This document shows, piece after piece, positions 17,016-24,772 of a stretch of DNA of 64,000 bases; positions within the stretch are counted from its first letter, which is position 1, and every line of letters begins with the position of its first letter. Made by a program: the position numbers and the translations under genes. The stretch covers positions 124,001 to 188,000 of the forward strand of contig NZ_JAJHPV010000002.1 of the NCBI RefSeq assembly GCF_020831365.1. Reading direction: 5' to 3'. Origin of the DNA: Massilia agrisoli (lineage in GTDB: Bacteria > Pseudomonadota > Gammaproteobacteria > Burkholderiales > Burkholderiaceae_D). The notes below the pieces were generated by a model. That model searched no databases, was not told the DNA's origin, and saw only the letters and a program-made list of their open reading frames with translations.

Positions 17016-18404
17016 ATGAGTACGATAGGGGTGAGCGAGATCGACGAGCTCCAGCGTAGTCTCAGGGGCAGCTTGCTGGTGCCGGGCGAACCGGATTACG
17101 ATGAAGCACGCAAGATCTGGAATGCGATGATCGACAAGCGTCCAGCCATGATCGCGCGCTGTGCCGGCTCGGCCGATGTACGCACAGCGGTCAACTTCGC
17201 GCGTGACCATGGCCTGCCGCTGGCGGTTCGCGGTGGTGGCCACAATATTGCCGGAAGCGCCCTCGTCAACGACGGGCTGGTAATCGACCTGAGCAGGATG
17301 CGCTCGGTGCAGGTGGCCGCGCACGACATGCGGGCCTGGGTCGAGGGTGGGGCCATCCTGGGCGACGTCGACCACGAGGCACAATCTTTTGGGTTAGCAA
17401 CACCGCTCGGCATCAATTCCACCACCGGCGTAGGCGGCCTGACGCTCGGCGGGGGCTTTGGCTGGCTGACGCGCAAACATGGACTGGCGGTCGACAACCT
17501 GGTTTCGGCTGACATCGTCATCGCCAGTGGCGAACGGCTGCATATCGATCACGACAGCCATCCCGACTTGTTCTGGGCCATCCGCGGCGGCGGCGGCAAC
17601 TTCGGCGTCGTGACCACCTTTGAATTCGCGCTCCATGCCGTCGGGCCGATGGTCACCGGCGGTTTGATCGTCTTTCCGTTTGCCCAGGCCGGGCCTGTGT
17701 TGAGGAAATACCGGGACTATGTCGAGGCGCTGGACGACAACGTTTCTGTGTGGGCAGTGTTGCGCAAGGCGCCGCCGCTGCCGTTCCTGCCTGCGGCCGT
17801 GCACGGAACCGATGTCGTCGCGCTCGCATTCTTCTCGCCGCAGCCGCCCGAAGCTGTGCAGTCTGCCATTGCCGACGTGCGCGCCTTCGGCGAGCCGGTG
17901 GGCGAACATGTCGGCGCCGTGCCTTATGCCGCATGGCAGCAGGTCTTCGATCCGCTCCTGATACCGCCGGCGCGCAACTATTGGAAGTCCCACAACTTCA
18001 ATCAGCTCAGCGACGCTGCCATCGACGTGGTGATCGCCTATGCCAGCAAGCTGCCGTCCGAGCAAAGCGAAATTTTCCTCGGACTGCTCGGCGGCGCCGC
18101 CAATACCCACGCCCCGGATGCGACGGCCTACCCGCACCGCGAGGCGCTGTACGCGATGAACGTCCACACGCGCTGGCTGGACCCTGCCGAAGACGCAGCC
18201 TGCCTGGCCTGGGCGCGCGAGTTCTTCAAGGCGGCGGCTCCCCATGCCGCCGGCGGCGTATACATCAACTTCCTCAATGAGGACGAAGCGGACCGGATCG
18301 CCGCGGCCTACGGCCCCAACTACCGCAGGCTCAAGGAAGTGAAGGCGCAGTACGATCCGGATAACCTGTTCCGCAGTAACCAGAACATTCGACCCGGAGT
18401 GTAG
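17016..18404 (+). CDS. FAD-linked oxidoreductase, berberine-bridge-enzyme family
   Basis: 462 residues. An FAD-binding PCMH domain (about 40-215) has GGGHNIAGSA with H76, the position of covalent 8-alpha-histidyl FAD linkage, and the GVGGLTLGGGFGWL loop. The C-terminal BBE domain ends KAQYDPDNLFR(S/N)NQN, the typical YDPxNxF closing motif. The residue that is Cys in bicovalent enzymes appears to be Thr (INSTTGVGG), so FAD is probably attached through histidine only. No signal peptide. Substrate unknown; relatives oxidise sugars, alkaloids or antibiotics. A clear GCGGAGGT ribosome site selects ATG 17016 over GTG 17013. Confidence 0.88.
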   Translation: MSTIGVSEIDELQRSLRGSLLVPGEPDYDEARKIWNAMIDKRPAMIARCAGSADVRTAVNFARDHGLPLAVRGGGHNIAGSALVNDGLVIDLSRMRSVQVAAHDMRAWVEGGAILGDVDHEAQSFGLATPLGINSTTGVGGLTLGGGFGWLTRKHGLAVDNLVSADIVIASGERLHIDHDSHPDLFWAIRGGGGNFGVVTTFEFALHAVGPMVTGGLIVFPFAQAGPVLRKYRDYVEALDDNVSVWAVLRKAPPLPFLPAAVHGTDVVALAFFSPQPPEAVQSAIADVRAFGEPVGEHVGAVPYAAWQQVFDPLLIPPARNYWKSHNFNQLSDAAIDVVIAYASKLPSEQSEIFLGLLGGAANTHAPDATAYPHREALYAMNVHTRWLDPAEDAACLAWAREFFKAAAPHAAGGVYINFLNEDEADRIAAAYGPNYRRLKEVKAQYDPDNLFRSNQNIRPGV

Positions 18405-18454
18405 ATCGCTAATCCCATCGTTATGTGACTGACCGGCGCAGGATCGTTTAATAT

Positions 18455-18489
18455 GAGGTTGCTTATTTATTAAATAATATTGCAACCTC
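18455..18489 (+). promoter_or_regulatory. Long inverted repeat in the leader of the AI-2E transporter gene
   Basis: GAGGTTGC (18455-18462) pairs with GCAACCTC (18482-18489). Inside, TTATTTA (18463-18469) pairs with TAAATAA (18471-18477), leaving a 4-nt bulge. The right arm ends 4 bp before the ATG and, with the next bases, reads ACCTCCTTT, the same as the 3' end of 16S rRNA, instead of a normal ribosome site. The only purine-rich SD-like stretch, GAGGT, is in the left arm and would be paired in this structure. A cis-acting RNA switch or thermosensor is one reading; a DNA operator is another. Confidence 0.5.
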
Positions 18490-18493
18490 CTTT

Positions 18494-19552
18494 ATGAACC
18501 AATATTCGCTCCAGCAAAAAACCTTCCTGCTTCTCCTCGCCCTGGTCACCATCGGCTTCGGCTGGATCCTCTGGCCATTCTTCGGCGCGGTTTTCTGGGG
18601 CGTTGTCTTCGCCATCCTGTTTGCGCCGCTGTACCGCCGGCTGCTGGCCGGCACCAGGCAAAAGCCGAACGCCGCAGCCTTGATCACCTTGCTATCGATC
18701 CTGGTCATGGTGATCCTGCCGCTGTCGCTGGTCGGGGCCTCGCTGATCGACCAGGCGGCCCGGGCCTATGAACTGCTTAGCCCGGCCCGGCTCGACCTGG
18801 CCGCTTCATTCCAGCAAATCATCCAGGCCCTGCCGCAATGGCTGGTCAACCTGCTGGAACGTTTCAACCTCACCGACTTCGCGACCCTGCAACAACGCCT
18901 GTCCGCTGGCGCTGCGCAGGTGAGCCAATTGATCGCTTCCCAGGCCATCAACCTTGGCCGCAATACTTTCGACTTCCTGGTCAGCCTGACCGTCATGTTG
19001 TACCTGCTGTTTTTCCTGCTGCGCGACGGCCAGGGGCTGGCGGCCCGCATCCGCCATGCGTTGCCGATGAGCCGCAAGTACAAGCAGCGCCTGTTCACCA
19101 ACTTCACCACCGTGATCCGCGCCACCGTCAAGGGCAATGTCCTGGTCGCTGCGGCGCAGGGCCTGCTCGGCGGGCTGATCCTGTGGTTCCTCGGTGTCCA
19201 GGCCGCGCTGCTGTGGGGCGTGCTGATGGCTTTCCTGTCCTTGCTGCCTGCCGTGGGCGCGGCCCTGGTCTGGGCGCCCGTCGCGATCTATTTCCTGATC
19301 ACGGGCGTGGCCTGGAAGGGCATTGTGCTGATCGCTTTCGGCGTGCTGGTGATCGGGCTGGTCGACAACGTGCTGCGCCCTATCCTGGTAGGCAAGGACA
19401 CCAAGATGCCCGACTACGTTGTGTTGCTGTCGACCCTTGGGGGCATGGCGCTGTTCGGACTGAACGGCTTTGTAATCGGCCCGGTGATCGCGGCGCTGTT
19501 CATTGCCGCGTGGGACCTGTTTGCTTCGGCCGAGGAGTTCCACCCCGAGTGA
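18494..19552 (+). CDS. AI-2E family transporter (UPF0118/PerM family)
   Basis: 352 residues with about eight predicted membrane segments: a pair at the N-terminus, one near 60-80, a soluble stretch at about 90-150, then five or six more to the C-terminus. The GLVDNVLRPILVGKDTKMPD motif is the family hallmark. Members export AI-2 or act in Na+/H+ exchange; the specific substrate is not readable. The start has no standard ribosome site and is preceded by a long hairpin. A 16-bp dyad follows the stop. Confidence 0.87.
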   Translation: MNQYSLQQKTFLLLLALVTIGFGWILWPFFGAVFWGVVFAILFAPLYRRLLAGTRQKPNAAALITLLSILVMVILPLSLVGASLIDQAARAYELLSPARLDLAASFQQIIQALPQWLVNLLERFNLTDFATLQQRLSAGAAQVSQLIASQAINLGRNTFDFLVSLTVMLYLLFFLLRDGQGLAARIRHALPMSRKYKQRLFTNFTTVIRATVKGNVLVAAAQGLLGGLILWFLGVQAALLWGVLMAFLSLLPAVGAALVWAPVAIYFLITGVAWKGIVLIAFGVLVIGLVDNVLRPILVGKDTKMPDYVVLLSTLGGMALFGLNGFVIGPVIAALFIAAWDLFASAEEFHPE

Positions 19553-19575
19553 CATTCTTGCGGTGAGCAGGGCGG

Positions 19576-19591
19576 TGTCCGGAACCGGACA
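19576..19591. repeat. Short perfect dyad after the AI-2E transporter gene
   Basis: TGTCCGG-AA-CCGGACA forms a 7-bp stem with a 2-nt centre, 23 bp after the stop. There is no U-tract, so it is a weak candidate terminator; its symmetry would also suit a protein-binding site. The 97 bp that follow up to the next start include AT-rich sequence (TTGTAT, TATATT) that may hold the next promoter. Confidence 0.4.
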
Positions 19592-19688
19592 GCTGGTGCG
19601 AGATTTGTATTTATTTCATCAATATTGGCGTATATTTACCCAACATCTTGAACACCTCCCGCCCTTAACCCACCGAAAGGATTCGCCC

Positions 19689-20804
19689 ATGTCACGAGTT
19701 TTGAAAGGCTGCCTGGTCCTGCTCTCCCTTGCCGCCGGCCACGCTGGCGCCATTCCCACCGCCACCGTCACCAAGCCGATCGCCATCCCGGCCGATGACG
19801 CGGCGATTGCCTACGACGTCAACGTGCGCGGCCAGGTTGCGGCCGTGGTGGAAGACTCAGACGGCCGCCGGCGCGCGGTGATGTTCGAAAAGGGCGAAGT
19901 GACCAACCTTGGCTCGCTGGGCGGCGACTACAGCGAGGCCCGCGCGATCAACCGTTCCGGCCAGGTGGTTGGTGCGGCGCAGGACGCCGATGGCCGCTGG
20001 CGCGCCTTTATCTACGACCGCCCGGGCGGCATGCGCGACGTGGGGACACTGGGTGGCCCGGGCAGTTTCGGCACGGCCATCAACGACGCCGGACATGTCG
20101 CCGGGTATGCCGACAATCTCGACGGCGACTACCGCGCCTTCCTGTACACCGGCAGCGGCGCGCTGGCGGACCTGGGCACCCTTGGCGGCAAGATCAGTTA
20201 CGCGGCGGGGGTGAACAATGCCGGGCAGGTCGTCGGTACGGCTGCACTGCCGAGCAACTACCGCCACGCATTCATCTGGGACGCCAAGCGTGGCATGGTC
20301 GACCTCGGCACGCTGGGCGGGCGCTCCAGCTCGGCAACAGCAATCAATGACGCCGGCGTGGTCGTTGGCGCTTCGGAAACAAGCGACCGCCGGTGGCGCG
20401 CCTTCCTGCATGACGGCACCCGGATGGTCGACCTCGGCGCCCTGATCGGCTACGGCTCAAGCTATGCCACCGACATCAACAATGCCGGCCATGTGGTCGG
20501 CACCGTGCTGATCGGCGACGAGCGGCGCTCCTTCGTCTGGCGCGACGGCGTGATGACCGTCCACCGCGGCGGCAAGGGCCTGCACCTGATCAACAGCATC
20601 AACGACGTGGAGCAGGTGATTGGCGCAACCTACAACCGCAAGCTGGAGGCGGCAACGATGCGCTCAACCGCCGTGCCCGTTGTCGACAAGGGCGGAACGA
20701 AATTCCTGCTCGCCGTGTTCGTCACCCTTGCCGCGGCGGCCACGCTGGTGCTCTACCGCCGCCGCTACCGCGGCATGGACATCAACAACGTGGCGTTTAT
20801 TTAG
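19689..20804 (+). CDS. Secreted HAF-repeat protein with C-terminal membrane anchor
   Basis: 371 residues. A signal peptide (MSRVLKGCLVLLSLAAGHAGA) precedes about seven repeats of roughly 40 residues of the form (V/M)xDLGTLGG..AxxINDAGxVVG..RAFxW/Y, the extracellular HAF-repeat signature. A C-terminal hydrophobic segment (about 335-355) followed by RRRYRG gives an anchor like that of sorted surface proteins, although no PEP or LPxTG motif is seen. The repeats probably build a beta-propeller-like fold. Function is unknown. ATG 19689 follows CGAAAGGATT. Its last 8 bases overlap the end of the convergent gene. Confidence 0.8.
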   Translation: MSRVLKGCLVLLSLAAGHAGAIPTATVTKPIAIPADDAAIAYDVNVRGQVAAVVEDSDGRRRAVMFEKGEVTNLGSLGGDYSEARAINRSGQVVGAAQDADGRWRAFIYDRPGGMRDVGTLGGPGSFGTAINDAGHVAGYADNLDGDYRAFLYTGSGALADLGTLGGKISYAAGVNNAGQVVGTAALPSNYRHAFIWDAKRGMVDLGTLGGRSSSATAINDAGVVVGASETSDRRWRAFLHDGTRMVDLGALIGYGSSYATDINNAGHVVGTVLIGDERRSFVWRDGVMTVHRGGKGLHLINSINDVEQVIGATYNRKLEAATMRSTAVPVVDKGGTKFLLAVFVTLAAAATLVLYRRRYRGMDINNVAFI

Positions 20805-21846
20805 CCGCTGCAGCCAGCGAAGGGCCGCTATATTTCATTAATAGGCCCTTCGGCCCGACTGCCCAACCGGTAGCGGGGCTGGCGAAGCCCACCGTGTTGA
20901 TTGGCGTGCGGTCGAGCACTTTCCAGCTCTGGCCGCCGTCCACCGAGTAGCCCGAACCGGCCAGGCCGCCCGCGACCAGCGCGCGCCCGCCGCCTGGCAC
21001 CGGCATGACCACGGACATATAGCCAGTTGGCAGTACCGCTGCCGCTTGCCATGTGGCGCCGCCGTCGGCCGTGCGCGCGCCATTCACGCCTTCCAGCAGC
21101 GCTTGCTTGTAGTCGCCGCCGACCGCCATGCCGTGTTGCGCATCAAGAAAACCGACCGAGAAGATGCCTTTGCCCGGCGCCGCCGCCGGGATCGGCAGCG
21201 TTGCCGCGCGCCAGCTCGCGCCGCGGTCTGACGAGCGCAGCACGCGCGCGGCCTGGGCGCCACCGGTGGCAATCCAGGCGTCGCGCGAGCCGTGCACGGT
21301 CAACGCGGTGCCGCTGGCGGCAAACGCGCCTTCGTCCTTCTGCGACTCCAGTCCCGCCGCTTGCAGCTCACGCCAGGTGGCGCCGCCGTCGGCGGTCACG
21401 TACACCTGGAATTTGCCGTCGACCGGGTCGCCGAACACGATGCCGTTATCGGCGTCCCAGAACCCCATCGAATCCCAGAAGCCATCCTTGTAGCTGTTGA
21501 GCGCCACCTGGCGCCAGGTCTTGCCGGCATCGTCAGTGCGCAGGATGCGCGACGCATCGCCCGGGCCCGCGCTCATCACGAGGGCAGTGTCGGCATTGAC
21601 CGCATGGATGTCGCGGAAATCGAGCTTCTCGGCGCCGGGGACGCTGATGGCCTGCCATTGCGCGCCGTCGGCGGTGCGCAGCACGGTGCCGCGTGCGCCG
21701 CTGGCCCATGCGACGCTGGCGCTGACCACCGACAGCCCGCGCAGCTCGGCGCTGGTGCCGCTCTGGACCGGGGTCCACGCTTGCTGGGCGAACGCGCCGG
21801 AGGACACCAGTGACAGCAAGCAAAGCGAGAGCAGGGATTGGCGCAT
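20797..21846 (-). CDS. Secreted YCF48/BNR-repeat beta-propeller protein
   Basis: 349 residues. A signal peptide (MRQSLLSLCLLSLVSSGAFA, cleaved before QQ) precedes a protein made of repeated BNR/Asp-box-like units: RTADGAQW, RTDDAGKTWR, TADGGATWR, SSDRGASWR, SVDGGQSWK. These are spaced about 45-60 residues apart, as in YCF48/HCF136-like seven-bladed propellers and sialidase-type folds. In plants and cyanobacteria YCF48 assists photosystem II assembly; in non-photosynthetic bacteria the role is unknown. The start chosen at 21846 gives a proper signal peptide; an upstream in-frame ATG would not. Confidence 0.82.
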   Translation of the reverse strand: MRQSLLSLCLLSLVSSGAFAQQAWTPVQSGTSAELRGLSVVSASVAWASGARGTVLRTADGAQWQAISVPGAEKLDFRDIHAVNADTALVMSAGPGDASRILRTDDAGKTWRQVALNSYKDGFWDSMGFWDADNGIVFGDPVDGKFQVYVTADGGATWRELQAAGLESQKDEGAFAASGTALTVHGSRDAWIATGGAQAARVLRSSDRGASWRAATLPIPAAAPGKGIFSVGFLDAQHGMAVGGDYKQALLEGVNGARTADGGATWQAAAVLPTGYMSVVMPVPGGGRALVAGGLAGSGYSVDGGQSWKVLDRTPINTVGFASPATGWAVGPKGLLMKYSGPSLAAAAK

Positions 21847-21974
21847 GTTCGTGATTCCTCCAGTTGGGTTCGGGCAATCATACAATGGAAACCTTGCACA
21901 AGGGCTCACTGCGCCGGCTGGGGCGCGTGGGCTTGCCGCCCTCGCCTAAGGTATATTGGCGGCGGGAGGCTGTC

Positions 21975-22175
21975 ATGAAACAAGAGCGTACGGACCGGCA
22001 CACCGCACTCAAGGTAGAAAAGGGACTGATCATCCAGCGCTGCTCGTCAACCCAGGACGCGGCGCAGTACCTGCTGGCGCGCGGGGTCCCGATGCATGTG
22101 GCCGTGCGCGTGCTGACGACAACGCAGCGGCGCGACATGAGCCGCGCGGGCGCCTTGCCCGGGCAAGCCAGGTAG
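21975..22175 (+). CDS. Small hypothetical protein (66 residues)
   Basis: Preceded by a GGGAGG ribosome site 9 bp before ATG 21975. The protein MKQERTDRHTALKV.. is basic and helical, with IIQRCSSTQDAAQYLLARG and VAVRVLTTTQRRDMSRA segments. No signal peptide or membrane segment, and I do not recognise the family. Size and basic charge would suit a small nucleic-acid-binding or regulatory protein, but nothing in the sequence proves that. It lies between a divergent secreted protein gene and a DUF4336 gene. Confidence 0.6.
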   Translation: MKQERTDRHTALKVEKGLIIQRCSSTQDAAQYLLARGVPMHVAVRVLTTTQRRDMSRAGALPGQAR

Positions 22176-22234
22176 TTTCCGTCATTACATTTTCAAGGTA
22201 GTATCAGGTTTCTTTACCTCAACAGGAGCCTGCC

Positions 22235-22921
22235 TTGCTGCAACAGATTGCACCCAACCTCTGGCATCTCCAGCATGGATTTTCCGCGCTGGGTATCGGC
22301 ATCAGCGCGCGCATGACGGTGGTGCGCTTCGATGACGGGCGCTTGTGGCTGCACTCCCCGGTACCGCTCAGTGCGCCGGTGCGCGAGCAGCTCGCCGGAC
22401 TGGGCGAGGTTGCCTTCATTGTCGCGCCGAACAAGGTGCACCACATGTTCGCAGGCGATGCCGCCAAGGCGTTCCCCAAGGCCGTGCTGTACGGCGCGCC
22501 GGGCCTGGCGCAAAAGCGTCCCGGCCTGCGCAACCTGCAGACGCTTACGCCCACGGTACCGCAGGAATGGGCCGCCGAGCTCGACCAGGTGTTTGCCGAA
22601 GGCTTTCCGTTTGCCAATGAGACCGTGTTTTATCACAAGGCCTCGCGCACCGTCATCATGACCGACCTGTGCCAGTGGTGGACTGGCGACCTCAACCTTC
22701 CTGCAAAGCTGTACGCCGGCGTCACCGGCGTGCGCGCCCGGCTCGGCGTGCCGCGCACCATCCGTGCCGGCGTGCGCGACCCGGTGGCGTTCGCGGCCAG
22801 CGCCCGCCGCATCCTGGCGTGGCCGTTCGAGCGCGCGATCGTCGCGCATGACGCGATTATCGACACTGGCGCCCATGCGCAAGTGGAACGCGCCTTCGCC
22901 TGCTTCACCGCCAAGTACTGA
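22235..22921 (+). CDS. DUF4336 domain protein, metallo-beta-lactamase-like
   Basis: 228 residues. The opening MLQQIAPNLWHLQHGFS and the central VAPNKVHHMFAGDAAKAFPKA and ADLDQV..FVFYHKASRTVIMTDL-like segments match DUF4336 proteins, which are distant metallo-beta-lactamase-fold relatives with reduced metal ligands. Function unknown. The start is TTG at 22235, selected by an AGGAG at 22224-22228; no in-frame ATG lies nearby until residue 27. No signal peptide. Confidence 0.75.
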   Translation: MLQQIAPNLWHLQHGFSALGIGISARMTVVRFDDGRLWLHSPVPLSAPVREQLAGLGEVAFIVAPNKVHHMFAGDAAKAFPKAVLYGAPGLAQKRPGLRNLQTLTPTVPQEWAAELDQVFAEGFPFANETVFYHKASRTVIMTDLCQWWTGDLNLPAKLYAGVTGVRARLGVPRTIRAGVRDPVAFAASARRILAWPFERAIVAHDAIIDTGAHAQVERAFACFTAKY

Positions 22922-23008
22922 GCGCAGCGCACGACTGATACACCTCAAACCCGGATCGATTCGGTGGCCGATCATGGATCGGTCACTCGGACTTTTCGGA
23001 GCATCACC

Positions 23009-23560
23009 ATGCTACCCATACGACTTGCGGCGGTGTCGGCCGTGGCCGCGCTGCTGCTCTGGCCATCCGCGCACGCCCAGGCGCCAGCCACGCAGCCGGC
23101 CCCCCGCGCTGCGACGGCCACGCTGTCCATTCCAGGCCCGGTGCAAGCCGCGCACCGGCAGCTGCATGTGCGCCTGGCGGCCATCGCCAACGCGGGCGGG
23201 CGCACCGGCGCTGCGGCTGTCGAGCTCGACCGGATACTGCAACCGCACTTCCGCAAGGAGGAGCAGCTGGCGCTGCCGCTGCTAGGCCTGCTGCCCGGGC
23301 TGGCGCAGGGCGCCGCACCGGCGGACCCGGCAGGTGCGCTTGCGCTGGCCGACAAGCTAACGGCCCAAATGCCTGAGATGTTGCGGGAACACCAGGGCAT
23401 CGCGGCGGCGCTGGGCACGCTGCGTAAGGCCGCGCTGCAAGATGGCAATGCCGATGCGGTCGCGTTTGCTGACCAGCTGGCCGCCCACGCGGCCGAAGAA
23501 GAGCAAATACTGTATCCGGCCGCGCAACTGGTCGGCGCTTACTTGCGCACCAGGCGCTAG
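23009..23560 (+). CDS. Exported hemerythrin-like four-helix protein
   Basis: 183 residues. A signal peptide (MLPIRLAAVSAVAALLLWPSAHA) is followed by an Ala/Pro-rich linker and a four-helix domain. The His/Glu pattern AAHRQLH, HFRKEEQLALP, EHQGI and HAAEEEQILYPAA resembles the HHE cation-binding (hemerythrin-like) family, which binds a di-iron centre in oxygen or NO sensing or iron repair. Export of such a domain is less usual. A GGAG site precedes ATG 23009. Metal binding is inferred from the residue pattern only. Confidence 0.68.
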   Translation: MLPIRLAAVSAVAALLLWPSAHAQAPATQPAPRAATATLSIPGPVQAAHRQLHVRLAAIANAGGRTGAAAVELDRILQPHFRKEEQLALPLLGLLPGLAQGAAPADPAGALALADKLTAQMPEMLREHQGIAAALGTLRKAALQDGNADAVAFADQLAAHAAEEEQILYPAAQLVGAYLRTRR

Positions 23561-23605
23561 CGCTGCGGCGGCGATGGCGGTGCATCCGGAAGCAGCAAGC
23601 TAACC

Positions 23606-24631
23606 ATGGCCACCGGCACGCAAGCTGCAAGGCCGCCCGTGCGTGTGGTGTTTGGCGGCGACGTGATGCTCGGCCGGACTGTGGCCGCCTGGATCAGGCG
23701 TTTCGGCCCGCATTATCCGCTCAAGGGTGTGGCGCGCCAGTTGCGCGATGCCGACCTGGCCGTAGTCAACCTTGAGTGCGCCATCACCGAATCGCTGCAA
23801 CGCTGGAAGGGTGAACCCAAGGCATTCTATTTCGGCGCGCCGCTGGCGGCCGTCAATGCGCTGTCCGATGCCGGCATCGATCTCGTCAGCCTGGCCAACA
23901 ACCACATCCTCGATTACGAATTCGAGGGTCTGGCCGATACGCTGTGGCAGTTGCACGCGCAAGGCATCGCCAACGCGGGCGCGGGCGCGGACATCGGCGA
24001 GGCGCTCGCCCCGGCCGTTATCGAGCGCAAAGGTTCGCGCTTCGCGATGGTGGCCATGTGCGACCACCAGGCCGACTTTGCCGCCACGCCAGACCGGCCC
24101 GGGATGGCGTACATCGACTTTGCCGATGAGTCCGAAGCGCTCGACCTCATCGAGAAAGTGCTTGCACCTGTGCGCAATGCCGGCGCTGACTGGCCGATCT
24201 TGTCGCTGCACTGGGGGCCGAACATGGTTCCCGAGCCGTCGCCGCTGTTCCGGCGCATTGCGCACGCCGCCATCGAGATGGGCTGGAAGATCCTGTTCGG
24301 GCACAGCGCGCATATTTTCCAGGGGATCGAGTTCTACCGCGGTTGTCCGATCCTGTATGCCGCTGGCGACCTGGTCGATGATTATGCAGTCGATCCCGTG
24401 CTGAGGAACGACCACCAGCTTCTGTACGACATGGAGATCGACAACGGCGCCGTGCAAAGGATTTTGCTTCATCCCGTGTTCATCGGCGACTGCCAGGCAC
24501 GTCCCGCGACTGGCGCGCAGTTTGACTTTATCGCCAGGCGCATCACCGCGCTGAGCGACGCGATGGGGACGAAGGTCAACCGGTTTCATGAGAAATTGTG
24601 GATTGACGCGGCGCCCGCGCGGGCGGCATAA
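23606..24631 (+). CDS. CapA-family (PGA_cap) metallophosphatase-like protein
   Basis: 341 residues. A calcineurin-like CapA fold: GGDVMLGR at the start, AVVNLECAIT, SLANNHILDY, LHWGPNM and GHSAHIFQGIEFYRG in order, which are the metal-binding motifs of the bacterial capsule/poly-gamma-glutamate CapA family. No signal peptide or membrane segment is visible, whereas many CapA proteins are membrane-anchored, so a cytoplasmic hydrolase role is possible. No capB or capC genes are nearby, so poly-gamma-glutamate synthesis is not supported. A weak ribosome site precedes ATG 23606. Confidence 0.85.
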   Translation: MATGTQAARPPVRVVFGGDVMLGRTVAAWIRRFGPHYPLKGVARQLRDADLAVVNLECAITESLQRWKGEPKAFYFGAPLAAVNALSDAGIDLVSLANNHILDYEFEGLADTLWQLHAQGIANAGAGADIGEALAPAVIERKGSRFAMVAMCDHQADFAATPDRPGMAYIDFADESEALDLIEKVLAPVRNAGADWPILSLHWGPNMVPEPSPLFRRIAHAAIEMGWKILFGHSAHIFQGIEFYRGCPILYAAGDLVDDYAVDPVLRNDHQLLYDMEIDNGAVQRILLHPVFIGDCQARPATGAQFDFIARRITALSDAMGTKVNRFHEKLWIDAAPARAA

Positions 24632-24772
24632 AGCGGCTGGCCGGGCGCACCGGCGGCCATAACCTCCATCCCTTTCTTGGTGCTGCACCGCGAAATTGAG
24701 CGACCTCAAACCAGCCCAGGGCCGCTGGCCTAATCTGGACCTTCGCATCCACCACCTGCAGAGGTGAACGCT

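Noticed and set aside
23606-24631. Capsule or poly-gamma-glutamate operon
   Set aside because: Only a CapA-like protein is present, without capB/capC partners and without an export signal.
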